Assembly (NCBI GenBank): GCA_904395885.1 | Contig: CAJFOF010000066.1 | Span: forward strand, 1-43,450 | From: an uncultured Lachnospiraceae bacterium | GTDB lineage: Bacteria > Bacillota > Clostridia > Lachnospirales > Lachnospiraceae | Direction: 5' to 3' | Length of the DNA: 43,450 nt | Part shown: positions 15,257 to 23,096 of the stretch, piece after piece | Layout of the letters: every line of letters begins with the position of its first letter | Numbering within the stretch: position 1 is the stretch's first letter | The notes under the pieces: model-generated | What the model saw: only the letters and a program-made list of their open reading frames with translations | Databases searched by the model: none | What the model was told of the DNA's origin: nothing | Translations under genes and position numbers: made by a program

Positions 15257-17047
15257 TTATCGCTTATAGATTGCGCCGAATTTACATTTCTCTATACAGG
15301 TACCGCACTTGATACACTTATCCTGATCAATGATATGAGGATTCTTGACAGTACCGATGATGGCGTCGGCAGGGCAGTTGCGGGCGCACAGGGTACAGCC
15401 CTTACATTTATCCCTGTCAATGTGGTAAGACAGAAGAGCCTTGCACACGCCTGCGGGACACCGTTTTTCTTTGATGTGGGCCTCGTATTCGGAGCGGAAG
15501 TAACGCAGGGTGGAGAGAACCGGGTTGGGAGCCGTCTGTCCCAGGCCGCAGAGAGAGTTCTCTTTGATGTAATAGCACAGCTCTTCCAATTTATCCAGAT
15601 CTTCCATGACAGCAGTGCCCTTGGTGATCTTATCTAGGATTTCCAACATTCTCTTGGTTCCGATCCGGCAGGGAGTACACTTGCCACAGGACTCTTCTAC
15701 TGTAAATTCCAGGAAGAACTTGGCGATGTCTACCATACAGTCGTCCTCATCCATAACGATCAGACCACCGGAACCCATCATGGAACCGATGGAGATCAGG
15801 TTATCGTAATCAATGGGGATATCAAAGTGCTCTGCCGGGATACATCCACCGGAAGGGCCGCCGGTCTGAGCTGCCTTGAATTTCTTTCCGTTGGGGATGC
15901 CGCCGCCGATCTCCTCGATGACTTCCCGGAGAGTAGTACCCATGGGGATCTCTACCAAACCGGTATTGTGGATCTTTCCGCCCAGAGCGAATACCTTGGT
16001 ACCTTTGGACTTCTCGGTACCCATGGAAGCGAACCATTCCGGTCCGTTGAGGATGATCTGAGGAATGTTGGCGTAAGTCTCAACGTTATTTAAGATAGAA
16101 GGCTTTCCGAAAAGACCTTTCTGAGCCGGGAACGGCGGTCTGGGTCTGGGCTCTCCGCGTTTGCCTTCAATGGAGGTCATCAGAGCGGTCTCTTCGCCGC
16201 AGACGAAAGCGCCTGCTCCCAAACGGAGATCGATGTCAAAGTCAAATCCTGTATCAAAGATATTTTTGCCCAGCAGTCCGTATTCTCTGGCCTGGCCGAT
16301 GGCAATGCGGAGACGCTCTACGGCAATGGGATATTCAGCACGTACGTAGATATAACCCTGGCTGGCGCCGATGGCGTATCCGGCAATCGCCATTGCCTCT
16401 AATACGGCATGGGGGTCGCCTTCCAGAATCGAACGATCCATAAATGCGCCGGGGTCGCCCTCATCGGCGTTGCAACAGACATATTTCTGGTCAGCATCGT
16501 TTTGCTTGGCCAGCTTCCATTTGAGACCAGTTGGGAATCCGGCACCGCCGCGCCCACGCAGGCCACTGTCTAACAGAAGCTGTATCACTTCGTCTGGTGT
16601 CATCTCGGTCAGCACCTTGCCCAGGGCCTCATAGCCGCCGGTTCCAATATATTCGTCGATCACCTCAGGGTTGATGACGCCGCAGTTGCGGAGGGCGATG
16701 CGGTGCTGCTTTTTATAGAAATCTGTATCAGAGAGAGCTTTGATCTTGCCGGCTGGGCTGACGGTCTCTTTGTACAGAAGACGGGTAACAACACGACCCT
16801 TCAGAAGATGCTCTGATACGATCTCAGGGATATCTTCTACTTTTACCATTGAGTAGAAGGTAGCGTCGGGGTAGACGATCATAATGGGACCCAGGGCGCA
16901 GAGGCCGTGGCATCCGGTCTGGACAACAGCTACCTCGTCGGAAAGACCATTTTTCTCAATTTCTTTCTTTAAAGCTTCCATGATCTGCTGGCTTCCAGAG
17001 GAAGTACATCCGGTGCCGCCGCAGACTAAAACGTGTGAACGATACAT
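15257..17047 (-). CDS. hydB: HydB, NuoF-like flavoprotein subunit of the bifurcating hydrogenase
   Basis: The 596-aa protein has three parts. The N-terminal thioredoxin-like [2Fe-2S] domain has CGGTGCTSSG and CHGLC. The NuoF core contains the FMN/NADH site (GLRGRGGAGFPTGLKW, CNADEGDPGAFMDR, GAGAFVCGEETALM) and the [4Fe-4S] motif ESCGKCTPCRIGTKR. The C terminus holds two ferredoxin motifs (CKGCTLCARNCP, CIKCGTCIEKC). It oxidises or reduces NAD(H) and, with HydA and HydC, makes the bifurcating complex in the cytoplasm. The length and domain order equal those of known HydB proteins. It sits between the stand-alone [2Fe-2S] gene and hydA with gaps of 13 and 14 bases. Confidence 0.95.
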   Translation of the reverse strand: MYRSHVLVCGGTGCTSSGSQQIMEALKKEIEKNGLSDEVAVVQTGCHGLCALGPIMIVYPDATFYSMVKVEDIPEIVSEHLLKGRVVTRLLYKETVSPAGKIKALSDTDFYKKQHRIALRNCGVINPEVIDEYIGTGGYEALGKVLTEMTPDEVIQLLLDSGLRGRGGAGFPTGLKWKLAKQNDADQKYVCCNADEGDPGAFMDRSILEGDPHAVLEAMAIAGYAIGASQGYIYVRAEYPIAVERLRIAIGQAREYGLLGKNIFDTGFDFDIDLRLGAGAFVCGEETALMTSIEGKRGEPRPRPPFPAQKGLFGKPSILNNVETYANIPQIILNGPEWFASMGTEKSKGTKVFALGGKIHNTGLVEIPMGTTLREVIEEIGGGIPNGKKFKAAQTGGPSGGCIPAEHFDIPIDYDNLISIGSMMGSGGLIVMDEDDCMVDIAKFFLEFTVEESCGKCTPCRIGTKRMLEILDKITKGTAVMEDLDKLEELCYYIKENSLCGLGQTAPNPVLSTLRYFRSEYEAHIKEKRCPAGVCKALLSYHIDRDKCKGCTLCARNCPADAIIGTVKNPHIIDQDKCIKCGTCIEKCKFGAIYKR

Positions 17048-17060
17048 GGGACTTCCTCCT

Positions 17061-17438
17061 TTACTTGATGTCAGCGTGATTTAATGTGTACTCCTCAACA
17101 ACATGGCCTCCGATCAGGTGGCGTTCCACCACTTCCAGAGCTTTGTCGGGATTCATCTTAATATAAGTAACTTTTTCTTTGCCAGGCTCCATCACTTCAA
17201 CGATGGGCTCATACTGACAGAGACCGATGCAGCCGGTCTGGGTTACGGCAATTTTGTCTGTAAGCCCTTTTTCCTGGACTGCGTTTGCAAGTGTAGTCAG
17301 AACAGGTCTCGCTCCGCTGGCAATGCCGCAGGTTGCCATACCCACTACAACGCGGATGTGGTTGTGATCTTCGGCACGCATGCTGACCTGACTTTGGACA
17401 CGTTCACGGATTGCTTTTAATTCAGCAAGGCTTTTCAT
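17061..17438 (-). CDS. Thioredoxin-like [2Fe-2S] protein in the hydABC operon, 125 aa
   Basis: A stand-alone [2Fe-2S] thioredoxin-fold domain follows a short helical N terminus (MKSLAELKAIRERVQSQ). The cluster ligands are ATCGIASGA near residue 37 and a TGCIGLC pair near 70, where only the first motif is shortened compared with NuoE. AGGA precedes the start. Homologous small genes are common between hydC and hydB in Clostridia. It may be an extra electron-transfer subunit or an assembly helper. I cannot tell which from sequence alone. Confidence 0.85.
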   Translation of the reverse strand: MKSLAELKAIRERVQSQVSMRAEDHNHIRVVVGMATCGIASGARPVLTTLANAVQEKGLTDKIAVTQTGCIGLCQYEPIVEVMEPGKEKVTYIKMNPDKALEVVERHLIGGHVVEEYTLNHADIK

Positions 17439-17471
17439 GTATTATCCTCCAATCAGTCGTATTGAACGGCG

Positions 17472-18029
17472 CTACAATAACGCGCCACCGTCGGTTTCCT
17501 GTTTGTTCTCCGTCAGGTATTCCATAATATACTGAGATACTTCCGGAGTGTTTAAGGGGATGTCCCCCAAAATTTCTTTTAACTCTCTGGTATCCAGAGT
17601 AAAGGAGTTATTGTCATACTCATAGGTATAGACAAATTCCGTATCCGGATGGCAGGTAATTAAAGTGTGTATAGTGCTGGAAATATCCCCCAGGGGCATC
17701 CGGTCGATATGGGACAGGCCGAATACTGCGGTAACAACCGTACCTTTTCCTTTTTCTGATTCAATGGAAAAGCTGCCGCCGGTACTCTCTGCCGCATATT
17801 TGAAAAAAGGAACCCCAAGGCCCACTTTCCGGGTAGTTCGGGTGGTAAAAAAAGGATCTGTCACCTGGGAAATCTGCTCTGTTGTCATACCGCAGCCATT
17901 GTCTTGGATAGATACGGTAAGAGTGTCCTGCCGAGTGTCAGCTTTTACTAATATAGTGATCAGTTTGGCTCCGGCTCGGGTGGAATTTTCGGTGACATCC
18001 AGAATATTTAAGGAAATTTCCGTCATCAT
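17472..18029 (-). CDS. Stand-alone GHKL ATPase (histidine-kinase-like ATP-binding protein)
   Basis: The 185-aa protein consists of one GHKL ATP-binding domain. The N box (NILDVTENSTRAGA), G1 box (DNGCGM) and G2-like segment (GLGVPFFKYAA) are visible, and no phospho-acceptor His domain or sensor precedes them. The C-terminal 65 residues (from IDRMPLGDISSTIHTL) form an extra domain I cannot name. Such proteins act as serine kinases or anti-sigma-like switches, or complement a split histidine kinase. It is inserted between hydC (4 bases) and the [2Fe-2S] gene, a position seen in other clostridial hydrogenase operons. A regulatory role in hydrogenase control is an inference. Confidence 0.83.
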   Translation of the reverse strand: MMTEISLNILDVTENSTRAGAKLITILVKADTRQDTLTVSIQDNGCGMTTEQISQVTDPFFTTRTTRKVGLGVPFFKYAAESTGGSFSIESEKGKGTVVTAVFGLSHIDRMPLGDISSTIHTLITCHPDTEFVYTYEYDNNSFTLDTRELKEILGDIPLNTPEVSQYIMEYLTENKQETDGGALL

Positions 18030-18033
18030 AGGC

Positions 18034-18528
18034 CTAATTATATTTTGCCAGTATGCCAGGAATATCGTCGGGAACCAGCCTGCCGTAAACCTCGTCGTTG
18101 ATCATCATGACGGGAGCCAGGCCGCAGGCGCCGACACAGCGGCAGGAATCCAGAGAGAATTTTCCGTCAGGGGTACATTCTCCGTTGGTGATACCCAAAA
18201 TTTCTTCCAATTTGCTGAAAATGTTTCCGGAGCCTTTGACGTAGCAGGCAGTGCCAAGACAGACAGAAATCTTGTACTTGCCTTTGGGCTGCAGGGCAAA
18301 CTGGGCGTAAAACGTAGAAACACCGTATACTTTTTCCAGCGGGACTCCCATTTCATCGGAAATCATAGTCTGAACTTCGATGGGCAGGTAACCGTAAATT
18401 TCCTGAGCCTTTTGCATGATCGGCATCAGGGCACCTGGAGTATCTTTCAGCTCTGCGATGGCTGCCTTTAAAGCGGCTTCCTGCTCTTTGGTCCCGGAAA
18501 AGGGAACGGTTGATTTTTTACAAGCCAT
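18034..18528 (-). CDS. hydC: HydC, NuoE-like [2Fe-2S] subunit of the bifurcating hydrogenase
   Basis: The 164-aa protein is a NuoE-type subunit with a helical N-terminal bundle (about 15-80, including YGYLPIEVQTMISDEMGVP) and a thioredoxin-like domain. The [2Fe-2S] ligands are CLGTAC and CRCVGAC. This is first in the minus-strand operon hydC, GHKL ATPase, [2Fe-2S] protein, hydB, hydA. AAGGAGGATACATA precedes its ATG. It completes the HydABC complex, relaying electrons near the flavin site. Confidence 0.94.
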   Translation of the reverse strand: MACKKSTVPFSGTKEQEAALKAAIAELKDTPGALMPIMQKAQEIYGYLPIEVQTMISDEMGVPLEKVYGVSTFYAQFALQPKGKYKISVCLGTACYVKGSGNIFSKLEEILGITNGECTPDGKFSLDSCRCVGACGLAPVMMINDEVYGRLVPDDIPGILAKYN

Positions 18529-18645
18529 TATGTATCCTCCTTATCAAGTTTTGACTTCATGCAATGTATCATATATTTTAACACATGTATGATAAAAAAT
18601 CTACAATAATTATGACGAAGAAAAGGCCAAATAGATGAATATTTG

Positions 18646-18674
18646 TTGATAATTCATAAAAAGAATGGTATTCT
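18646..18674 (+). promoter_or_regulatory. Predicted promoter of the sensory hydrogenase operon
   Basis: TTGATA (18646-18651), a 17-base spacer and TATTCT (18669-18674), 57 bases before the first gene. The divergent hydC operon shares this upstream region. On the minus strand an extended -10 TGTTAAAAT is visible near 18577-18585, with no clear -35. Confidence 0.45.
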
Positions 18675-18731
18675 TTACTTAATAATTTAATGATAACAGT
18701 GTTTTAAGGGGAAGGAGAAAAAAGAACGGTT

Positions 18732-19079
18732 ATGACAGTAAGGGATGCAAAAAATATATTGGGAGCCAGGGTTTTAGCAGGCGAGGATTTGCTGGACCAG
18801 GAAGTGAGAAGTGCCTGCGGTTCAGATATGATGAGCGACGTGCTGGCTTTTTCCAAAGACCACTCAATTCTTCTGACAGGTTTATGCAACCCGCAGGTCA
18901 TTCGGACAGCGGAAATGTTGGACATAGTTTGTCTGATTTTTGTCAGAGGCAAAAAGCCGGATGAGAAGCTCCTGGAAATGGCCAGAGAGCGGGGGCTGGT
19001 AGTCCTGGCTACCGGCCATAGGATGTTTTCCGCCTGCGGAATGCTTTATGAGGCCGGGTTGAATGGGGGTGCCATTTGA
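18732..19079 (+). CDS. DRTGG-domain protein (first copy), 115 aa
   Basis: The protein consists of one small alpha/beta DRTGG-type domain, elsewhere found attached to CBS domains and phosphotransacetylases. Visible features are the GARVLAGEDLLDQEV start and the segment MSDVLAFSKDHSILLTGL. The DRTGG motif itself is not conserved here, so the call rests on overall pattern and context. It opens a five-gene operon in which every junction overlaps or abuts. A second, diverged copy is at 20895. A ligand-binding or regulatory role is likely, but the ligand is unknown. Confidence 0.72.
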   Translation: MTVRDAKNILGARVLAGEDLLDQEVRSACGSDMMSDVLAFSKDHSILLTGLCNPQVIRTAEMLDIVCLIFVRGKKPDEKLLEMARERGLVVLATGHRMFSACGMLYEAGLNGGAI

Positions 19080-19501
19080 TGGAGGATGCGATTGTTCTCA
19101 ACTACGCTATTTCTGGCGAAGATTTTACCCGGGCGGGCGAGGCCAGCAGTGACGTAAAAAAGAAGTTAAAGCAGATGGGGGTCAGCCCGGAGGCAGTGCG
19201 GAAAGTGGCTATTGCTATGTATGAAGGAGAAATCAATATGGTGATCCACGCCAACGGCGGGGAGATCACTGTGACCATTACCCCAGAAGAAATCTGTATG
19301 GTTCTGGATGATGTGGGTCCTGGAATTCCCAACGTGGAACTGGCGATGCAGGCAGGATACTCCACAGCCCCGGATGAGGTTCGCTCGCTGGGGTTTGGGG
19401 CTGGAATGGGGCTTCCCAATATGAAAAAATATACGGATTCCATGGAAATTGATACCAGGATCGGAGAGGGCACAAAGATAACAATGGTGGTGAAGATATA
19501 A
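19079..19501 (+). CDS. RsbW/RsbT-like serine kinase (anti-sigma factor type GHKL ATPase)
   Basis: The 140-aa protein is a single GHKL ATPase domain. The N-box region has YEGEINMVIHANGG, where E and N are the ATP and Mg residues. G1 is DDVGPGIPN and G2 is GFGAGMGLPNMKKYTD, followed by GEGTKITM. This arrangement is that of RsbT/RsbW anti-sigma regulatory kinases. The start ATG overlaps the stop of the DRTGG gene (TGATG). The next gene, the sensory hydrogenase, overlaps by one base. A kinase coupled to a redox sensor, with a PP2C phosphatase in the neighbouring operon, suggests partner switching. No STAS substrate is encoded here. Confidence 0.87.
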   Translation: MEDAIVLNYAISGEDFTRAGEASSDVKKKLKQMGVSPEAVRKVAIAMYEGEINMVIHANGGEITVTITPEEICMVLDDVGPGIPNVELAMQAGYSTAPDEVRSLGFGAGMGLPNMKKYTDSMEIDTRIGEGTKITMVVKI

Positions 19502-20898
19502 TGGATAAATTCTATCATTCCGTGCGGTTGGACGCGGATCTCTGTAAAGGGTGCATCAATTGTATTAAACGGTGTCCGACGGAAGCTATACGGGTGAGAG
19601 GGGGGAAGGCCCAGATCAACAGTAAATTCTGTATCGACTGCGGCGAGTGCATCCGGGTCTGTCCCCATCATGCAAAGCATGCAGTCTATGATAAGCTGGA
19701 AACATTGAAACAATACCGGTATACCGTAGCTCTTCCGGCGCCGACGCTGTACAGCCAGTTTAATAATCTGGATGACGTCAACATTGTCTTAAATGCTCTG
19801 CTGCTTATGGGATTTGACGATGTCTTTGAAGTCAGCGCCGCTGCAGAGATGGTCAGTGAGGCTACCAGGGAATATCTGGAAAGTCACAGGGAAAGCCGAC
19901 CGGTAATCAGTACGGCCTGTCCGTCTGTTGTCCGTCTGATTCGGGTCCGGTTTCCCAATCTGATTTCACACATGCTGCCTTTGAATCCGCCAGTGGAGGT
20001 AGCGGCGGCTCTTGCGGCAAAACAGGCTATGGAGAAAACGGGACTCCCCAGAAATCAGATTGGAATTTTTTTTATCTCCCCATGCCCTTCAAAAGTAACG
20101 TATGCGAAAGCACCTCTGGGTACGGAGAAAAGCCAGGTTGACCGGGTTCTGGCTATCAAAGATGTATATCCCAAGCTTCTGTCCCGGATGAAGGCAGTCA
20201 GAGATGATTACCAGGATATCGGAAAGGCCGGAAAAATTGGCATTAGCTGGGGAAGGTCCGGCGGCGAGGCCAGCGGTCTGTTTACAGAGGATTATCTTGC
20301 TGCTGACGGAATCGAAAATGTCATCCGGGTTCTGGAGGATCTGGAGGATCAGAAATTTACCAACCTGAAATTTGTAGAGTTGAATGCCTGCCCGGGTGGT
20401 TGTGTAGGAGGCGTATTGACGGTCGAGAATCCATACGTGGCGGAGGTAAAGTTGAATCGGCTTCGAAAATATCTTCCTGTAAGCCGGAGTCGCGTGGAAG
20501 AAGAGGGACAGGAGGTGATTCCCTGGACTACCGGAGTTCAGTATGAGCCTGTGTTCCGGCTGGGCAATACGATGATGGAGAGCTTTTCCAGACTGAATCA
20601 GGTGGAACGTCTATGCAAAAAGCTGCCGGGCCTTGACTGCGGCTCTTGTGGAGCGCCGACTTGCAAAGCATTGGCGGAGGATATTGTCCGAGGAGAGGCC
20701 GTGGAAACGGACTGCGTGTATAATCTGAGAGAGAACCTCCATAAGTTGTCAGAGGAAGTGGCGATTCTGGCCGAGGATTTGTCCGTCAGAGACCGGAATG
20801 GCAGCGGAGAAGAGACGGTGAAGCTTATGAAGGATTACATCCAGAGAATATCAGAGGAAATGGCGATTCTTGACAATAGAGAGGATGAAGGAGAATGA
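19501..20898 (+). CDS. Putative sensory [FeFe]-hydrogenase (group D-like)
   Basis: The 465-aa protein has two [4Fe-4S] motifs (CKGCINCIKRCP; CIDCGECIRVCP), a hydrogenase domain and a C-terminal Fe-S motif CGSCGAPTC near residue 380 with a helical tail. In L1 the sequence is STACPS: the proton-relay Cys is Ala139, while the cluster ligand C140 is kept. L2 is SPCPSK (C195, K198) and L3 is ACPGGCVGG (C297, C301). An H-cluster could therefore bind, but fast turnover is unlikely, as in sensory hydrogenases. There is no PAS domain, unlike the protein at 2113. It lies in one overlapping operon with an RsbW-like kinase, which may be its output. Confidence 0.86.
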   Translation: MDKFYHSVRLDADLCKGCINCIKRCPTEAIRVRGGKAQINSKFCIDCGECIRVCPHHAKHAVYDKLETLKQYRYTVALPAPTLYSQFNNLDDVNIVLNALLLMGFDDVFEVSAAAEMVSEATREYLESHRESRPVISTACPSVVRLIRVRFPNLISHMLPLNPPVEVAAALAAKQAMEKTGLPRNQIGIFFISPCPSKVTYAKAPLGTEKSQVDRVLAIKDVYPKLLSRMKAVRDDYQDIGKAGKIGISWGRSGGEASGLFTEDYLAADGIENVIRVLEDLEDQKFTNLKFVELNACPGGCVGGVLTVENPYVAEVKLNRLRKYLPVSRSRVEEEGQEVIPWTTGVQYEPVFRLGNTMMESFSRLNQVERLCKKLPGLDCGSCGAPTCKALAEDIVRGEAVETDCVYNLRENLHKLSEEVAILAEDLSVRDRNGSGEETVKLMKDYIQRISEEMAILDNREDEGE

Positions 20899-21257
20899 CG
20901 GTAAAGGAATTGATAGACCAGAATCTGGCGGAGGTGGTCAATGCCGGGGAAGAACTGGACCGGAAGATTACGAAAGTATTTTGTTGCGACCTTTTGAGCA
21001 TCGCCATGGGCAGGGCTCCGGCAGGCTGTGTCTGGGTCACAGTAATGGCCAATATAAACACTCTGGCGGTAGCATCTTTGGCTGATGCGGCCTGCATCGT
21101 GCTGGCAGAGGGAGCCAGGTTGGATGAGAATGCCGCAAAAAAGGCGGAGGATCAGGGGATTACGGTGCTGGCTTCCGAGCGGCCGATTTTTGACCTGGCG
21201 CTGAGTGTCCATGACCTATTAATGAAAGAAGAACGGGAGAAAGAGGGAAAGCCATGA
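20895..21257 (+). CDS. DRTGG-domain protein (second copy), 120 aa
   Basis: This is a second DRTGG-type domain, beginning MTVKELIDQNLAEVVNAGEE. It shows the same overall layout as the protein at 18732, with ASLADAACIVLAEGARLDE in the middle and a GITVLASERPIF strand near the end. The start overlaps the hydrogenase stop by 4 bases, and its own stop overlaps the next gene by 4 bases. It is probably a small ligand-binding regulator that works with the sensory hydrogenase. The molecular role is not known to me. Confidence 0.75.
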   Translation: MTVKELIDQNLAEVVNAGEELDRKITKVFCCDLLSIAMGRAPAGCVWVTVMANINTLAVASLADAACIVLAEGARLDENAAKKAEDQGITVLASERPIFDLALSVHDLLMKEEREKEGKP

Positions 21258-21976
21258 TCAGCCTTACTTACGACCTTCATATCCATTCCTGCCTTTCTCC
21301 GTGCGGGGATGATGATATGACACCGGCCAATATTGCTGGCATGGCGGCGGTAAAGGGGCTGGATGTGATTGCGCTGACGGATCACAATTCCTGCCGGAAC
21401 TGTCCGGCAGTTATGGCGGCTGCCAGAGAATACGGTGTTCTGGCCATCCCGGGGATGGAAATCAATACGTCAGAAGAAGTTCATGCTGTATGCCTGTTTT
21501 ATACGCTGGAGGCAGCTATGGATTTTGACGGGTACGTCTACGATAAACTGGTCAAATTTCCAAATGATGAGGGGATTTTTGGAAGACAGCAGGTCTACGA
21601 TGAGATGGACCGGGTGCAAGCTTCGGAACCTAATCTTTTGATCAACAGCACGGATATTTCTTTTGATAGTCTGTGGGAGCTGACCCGGTCATTTAACGGC
21701 ATCATGTTTCCAGCCCATATTGATAAAAATGCTAACAGTCTGCTCTCAAACCTGGGATTCATCCCGCCGGACAGCCGTTTTACATCAGCAGAACTGGCTA
21801 ATATGAAAAATCTTCATAAACTGAAAAAAGAGAATCCTTATTTGCAGCATTGCAAAATCATTACGAATTCTGATGCCCATTATCTTGAGCATATTCATGA
21901 GCCGGACTGGACGATTCAAGTATATGAAAAAAGCATCCAGGGGGTTCTGGATGCTTTGGCGGGCAGGTGCCTTTGA
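21254..21976 (+). CDS. PHP-domain metal-dependent phosphoesterase
   Basis: The 240-aa protein is a PHP domain. Metal-binding motifs are all present: DLHIHSCLSPCGDD, ALTDHNSC, IPGMEI, FPAHID and TNSDAHYLEHI. Relatives are polymerase- or histidinol-phosphatase-like phosphoesterases with two or three metal ions. It closes the five-gene sensory operon (4-base overlap with the second DRTGG gene). Two cysteines after the first motif (SCLSPCG) and the pair CRNC resemble possible metal or Fe-S ligands, which is unproven. A substrate cannot be predicted. Confidence 0.85.
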   Translation: MISLTYDLHIHSCLSPCGDDDMTPANIAGMAAVKGLDVIALTDHNSCRNCPAVMAAAREYGVLAIPGMEINTSEEVHAVCLFYTLEAAMDFDGYVYDKLVKFPNDEGIFGRQQVYDEMDRVQASEPNLLINSTDISFDSLWELTRSFNGIMFPAHIDKNANSLLSNLGFIPPDSRFTSAELANMKNLHKLKKENPYLQHCKIITNSDAHYLEHIHEPDWTIQVYEKSIQGVLDALAGRCL

Positions 21977-21995
21977 GATAACACGAGGCCGCTGA

Positions 21996-22769
21996 TTAGT
22001 CAGGAATATCGCCAACGCTTTCCAGGATGAGCCTGGGCCGGTAGGGAAAATTGGCGATATCGGAACGGGACGTAACGCCGGACAGAACCAATATAGGATC
22101 CAGTCCGGTCTCAATACCGGCGATGATATCTGTGTCCATGCGGTCTCCAATGATAGCGGTTTCTTCGGAATGGACGTTTAACAGCCGAAGTCCTGTTCTC
22201 ATCATCAGGGGATTGGGCTTGCCGATGAAATAAGCGGATTTTCCGGTGGCCACTTCGATGGGAGCGATCAGGGAGCGGCAGGCCGGAACGATGCCGCGCT
22301 CTGTAGGACCTGTAATGTCTGTATTTGTGCCGATCAGCTTGGAGCCGTTGTTGACAAACCGTACGGCTTGGACAATATTTTCATAATTGTAACTGTCGGC
22401 CTCTCCAACGACAACGTATTCTGGATCTACCTCGTTGATCACAATTCCCGCATCGTAGAGCGCATTCTGGAGGCCGTGCTCTCCGATAACGTAGGCTCCG
22501 CAGCCAGGGCTTTGCTTTTTCAAGAAGTCTGCAGTGGCCAGAGCGCTGGTATAAAAATGACTGGAATCCACATCCAGACCCATGCGGGCCAGCTTCTGCT
22601 GAAGCTCCCGCGGGGTATAGCGGCTGGAATTGGTCAGAAAGAGAAATTCCTTGCCTTCCTGGTAGAGCCACTCCACAAAACGGGGTACGCCGGGAAGAAG
22701 GCGGGAGCCATGATAGATCACACCGTCCATATCACAGATAAATCCTTTTTTTGCTCTTAATTGCTCCAT
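21996..22769 (-). CDS. HAD-IIA family phosphatase (NagD-like)
   Basis: The 257-aa protein carries all HAD motifs: motif I FICDMDGVIYHG (two Asp), motif II LFLTNSSRY, motif III with the Lys in FIGKPNPLMM and motif IV IIGDRMDTDI. The C2 cap sits between motifs II and III, placing it in subclass IIA with NagD and phosphoglycolate or 4-nitrophenyl phosphatases. The length is normal. The start has no strong ribosome binding site. It converges on the PHP gene with a 19-base gap. The true substrate is not predictable. Confidence 0.88.
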   Translation of the reverse strand: MEQLRAKKGFICDMDGVIYHGSRLLPGVPRFVEWLYQEGKEFLFLTNSSRYTPRELQQKLARMGLDVDSSHFYTSALATADFLKKQSPGCGAYVIGEHGLQNALYDAGIVINEVDPEYVVVGEADSYNYENIVQAVRFVNNGSKLIGTNTDITGPTERGIVPACRSLIAPIEVATGKSAYFIGKPNPLMMRTGLRLLNVHSEETAIIGDRMDTDIIAGIETGLDPILVLSGVTSRSDIANFPYRPRLILESVGDIPD

Positions 22770-23096
22770 AGGGCGAGTCTAAATCCTTTCTTTTTATCTT
22801 ATTTTTTATTATATCCCTCTAAGTGTAAATATTTCAGCCCATATTTGGTAAAATACTTGTAAAGGGAAAATCTTTATGAAATTTTCCAGACTTTGACATA
22901 TATGGAAGAAAATGGATGATAATATCGATGAGGTCTATATCTCTAAAAAAGAAACACATTTATTTCTATATTTTAATACAATAAAGAACATTTACATCAA
23001 AAAGGCAAAGAGTTATGATAAGAATCAGAAAATTTAAATTCAACTGTCAAATACACTGAAAAGGGACGGGTTGATTAAGACGGGTTGGAGGAATTC
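22770..23096. other. AT-rich intergenic region
   Basis: The sequence between the divergent HAD phosphatase and LysR genes is AT-rich. A TTGACA lies at 22892-22897 with GATAAT about 19 bases further on, a weak promoter guess for the LysR gene. I see no hairpin, RNA gene or open frame in it. Confidence 0.4.

Noticed and set aside
15335-17420. Several plus-strand frames of 60-125 codons opposite hydB and the [2Fe-2S] gene
   Set aside because: They are antisense shadows of well-supported minus-strand genes with no start signals of their own.
18643-18660. Possible Rex site TTGTTG-ATAATT-CATAAA before the sensory hydrogenase operon
   Set aside because: Only the left half resembles the consensus; the right half does not match TAACAA.
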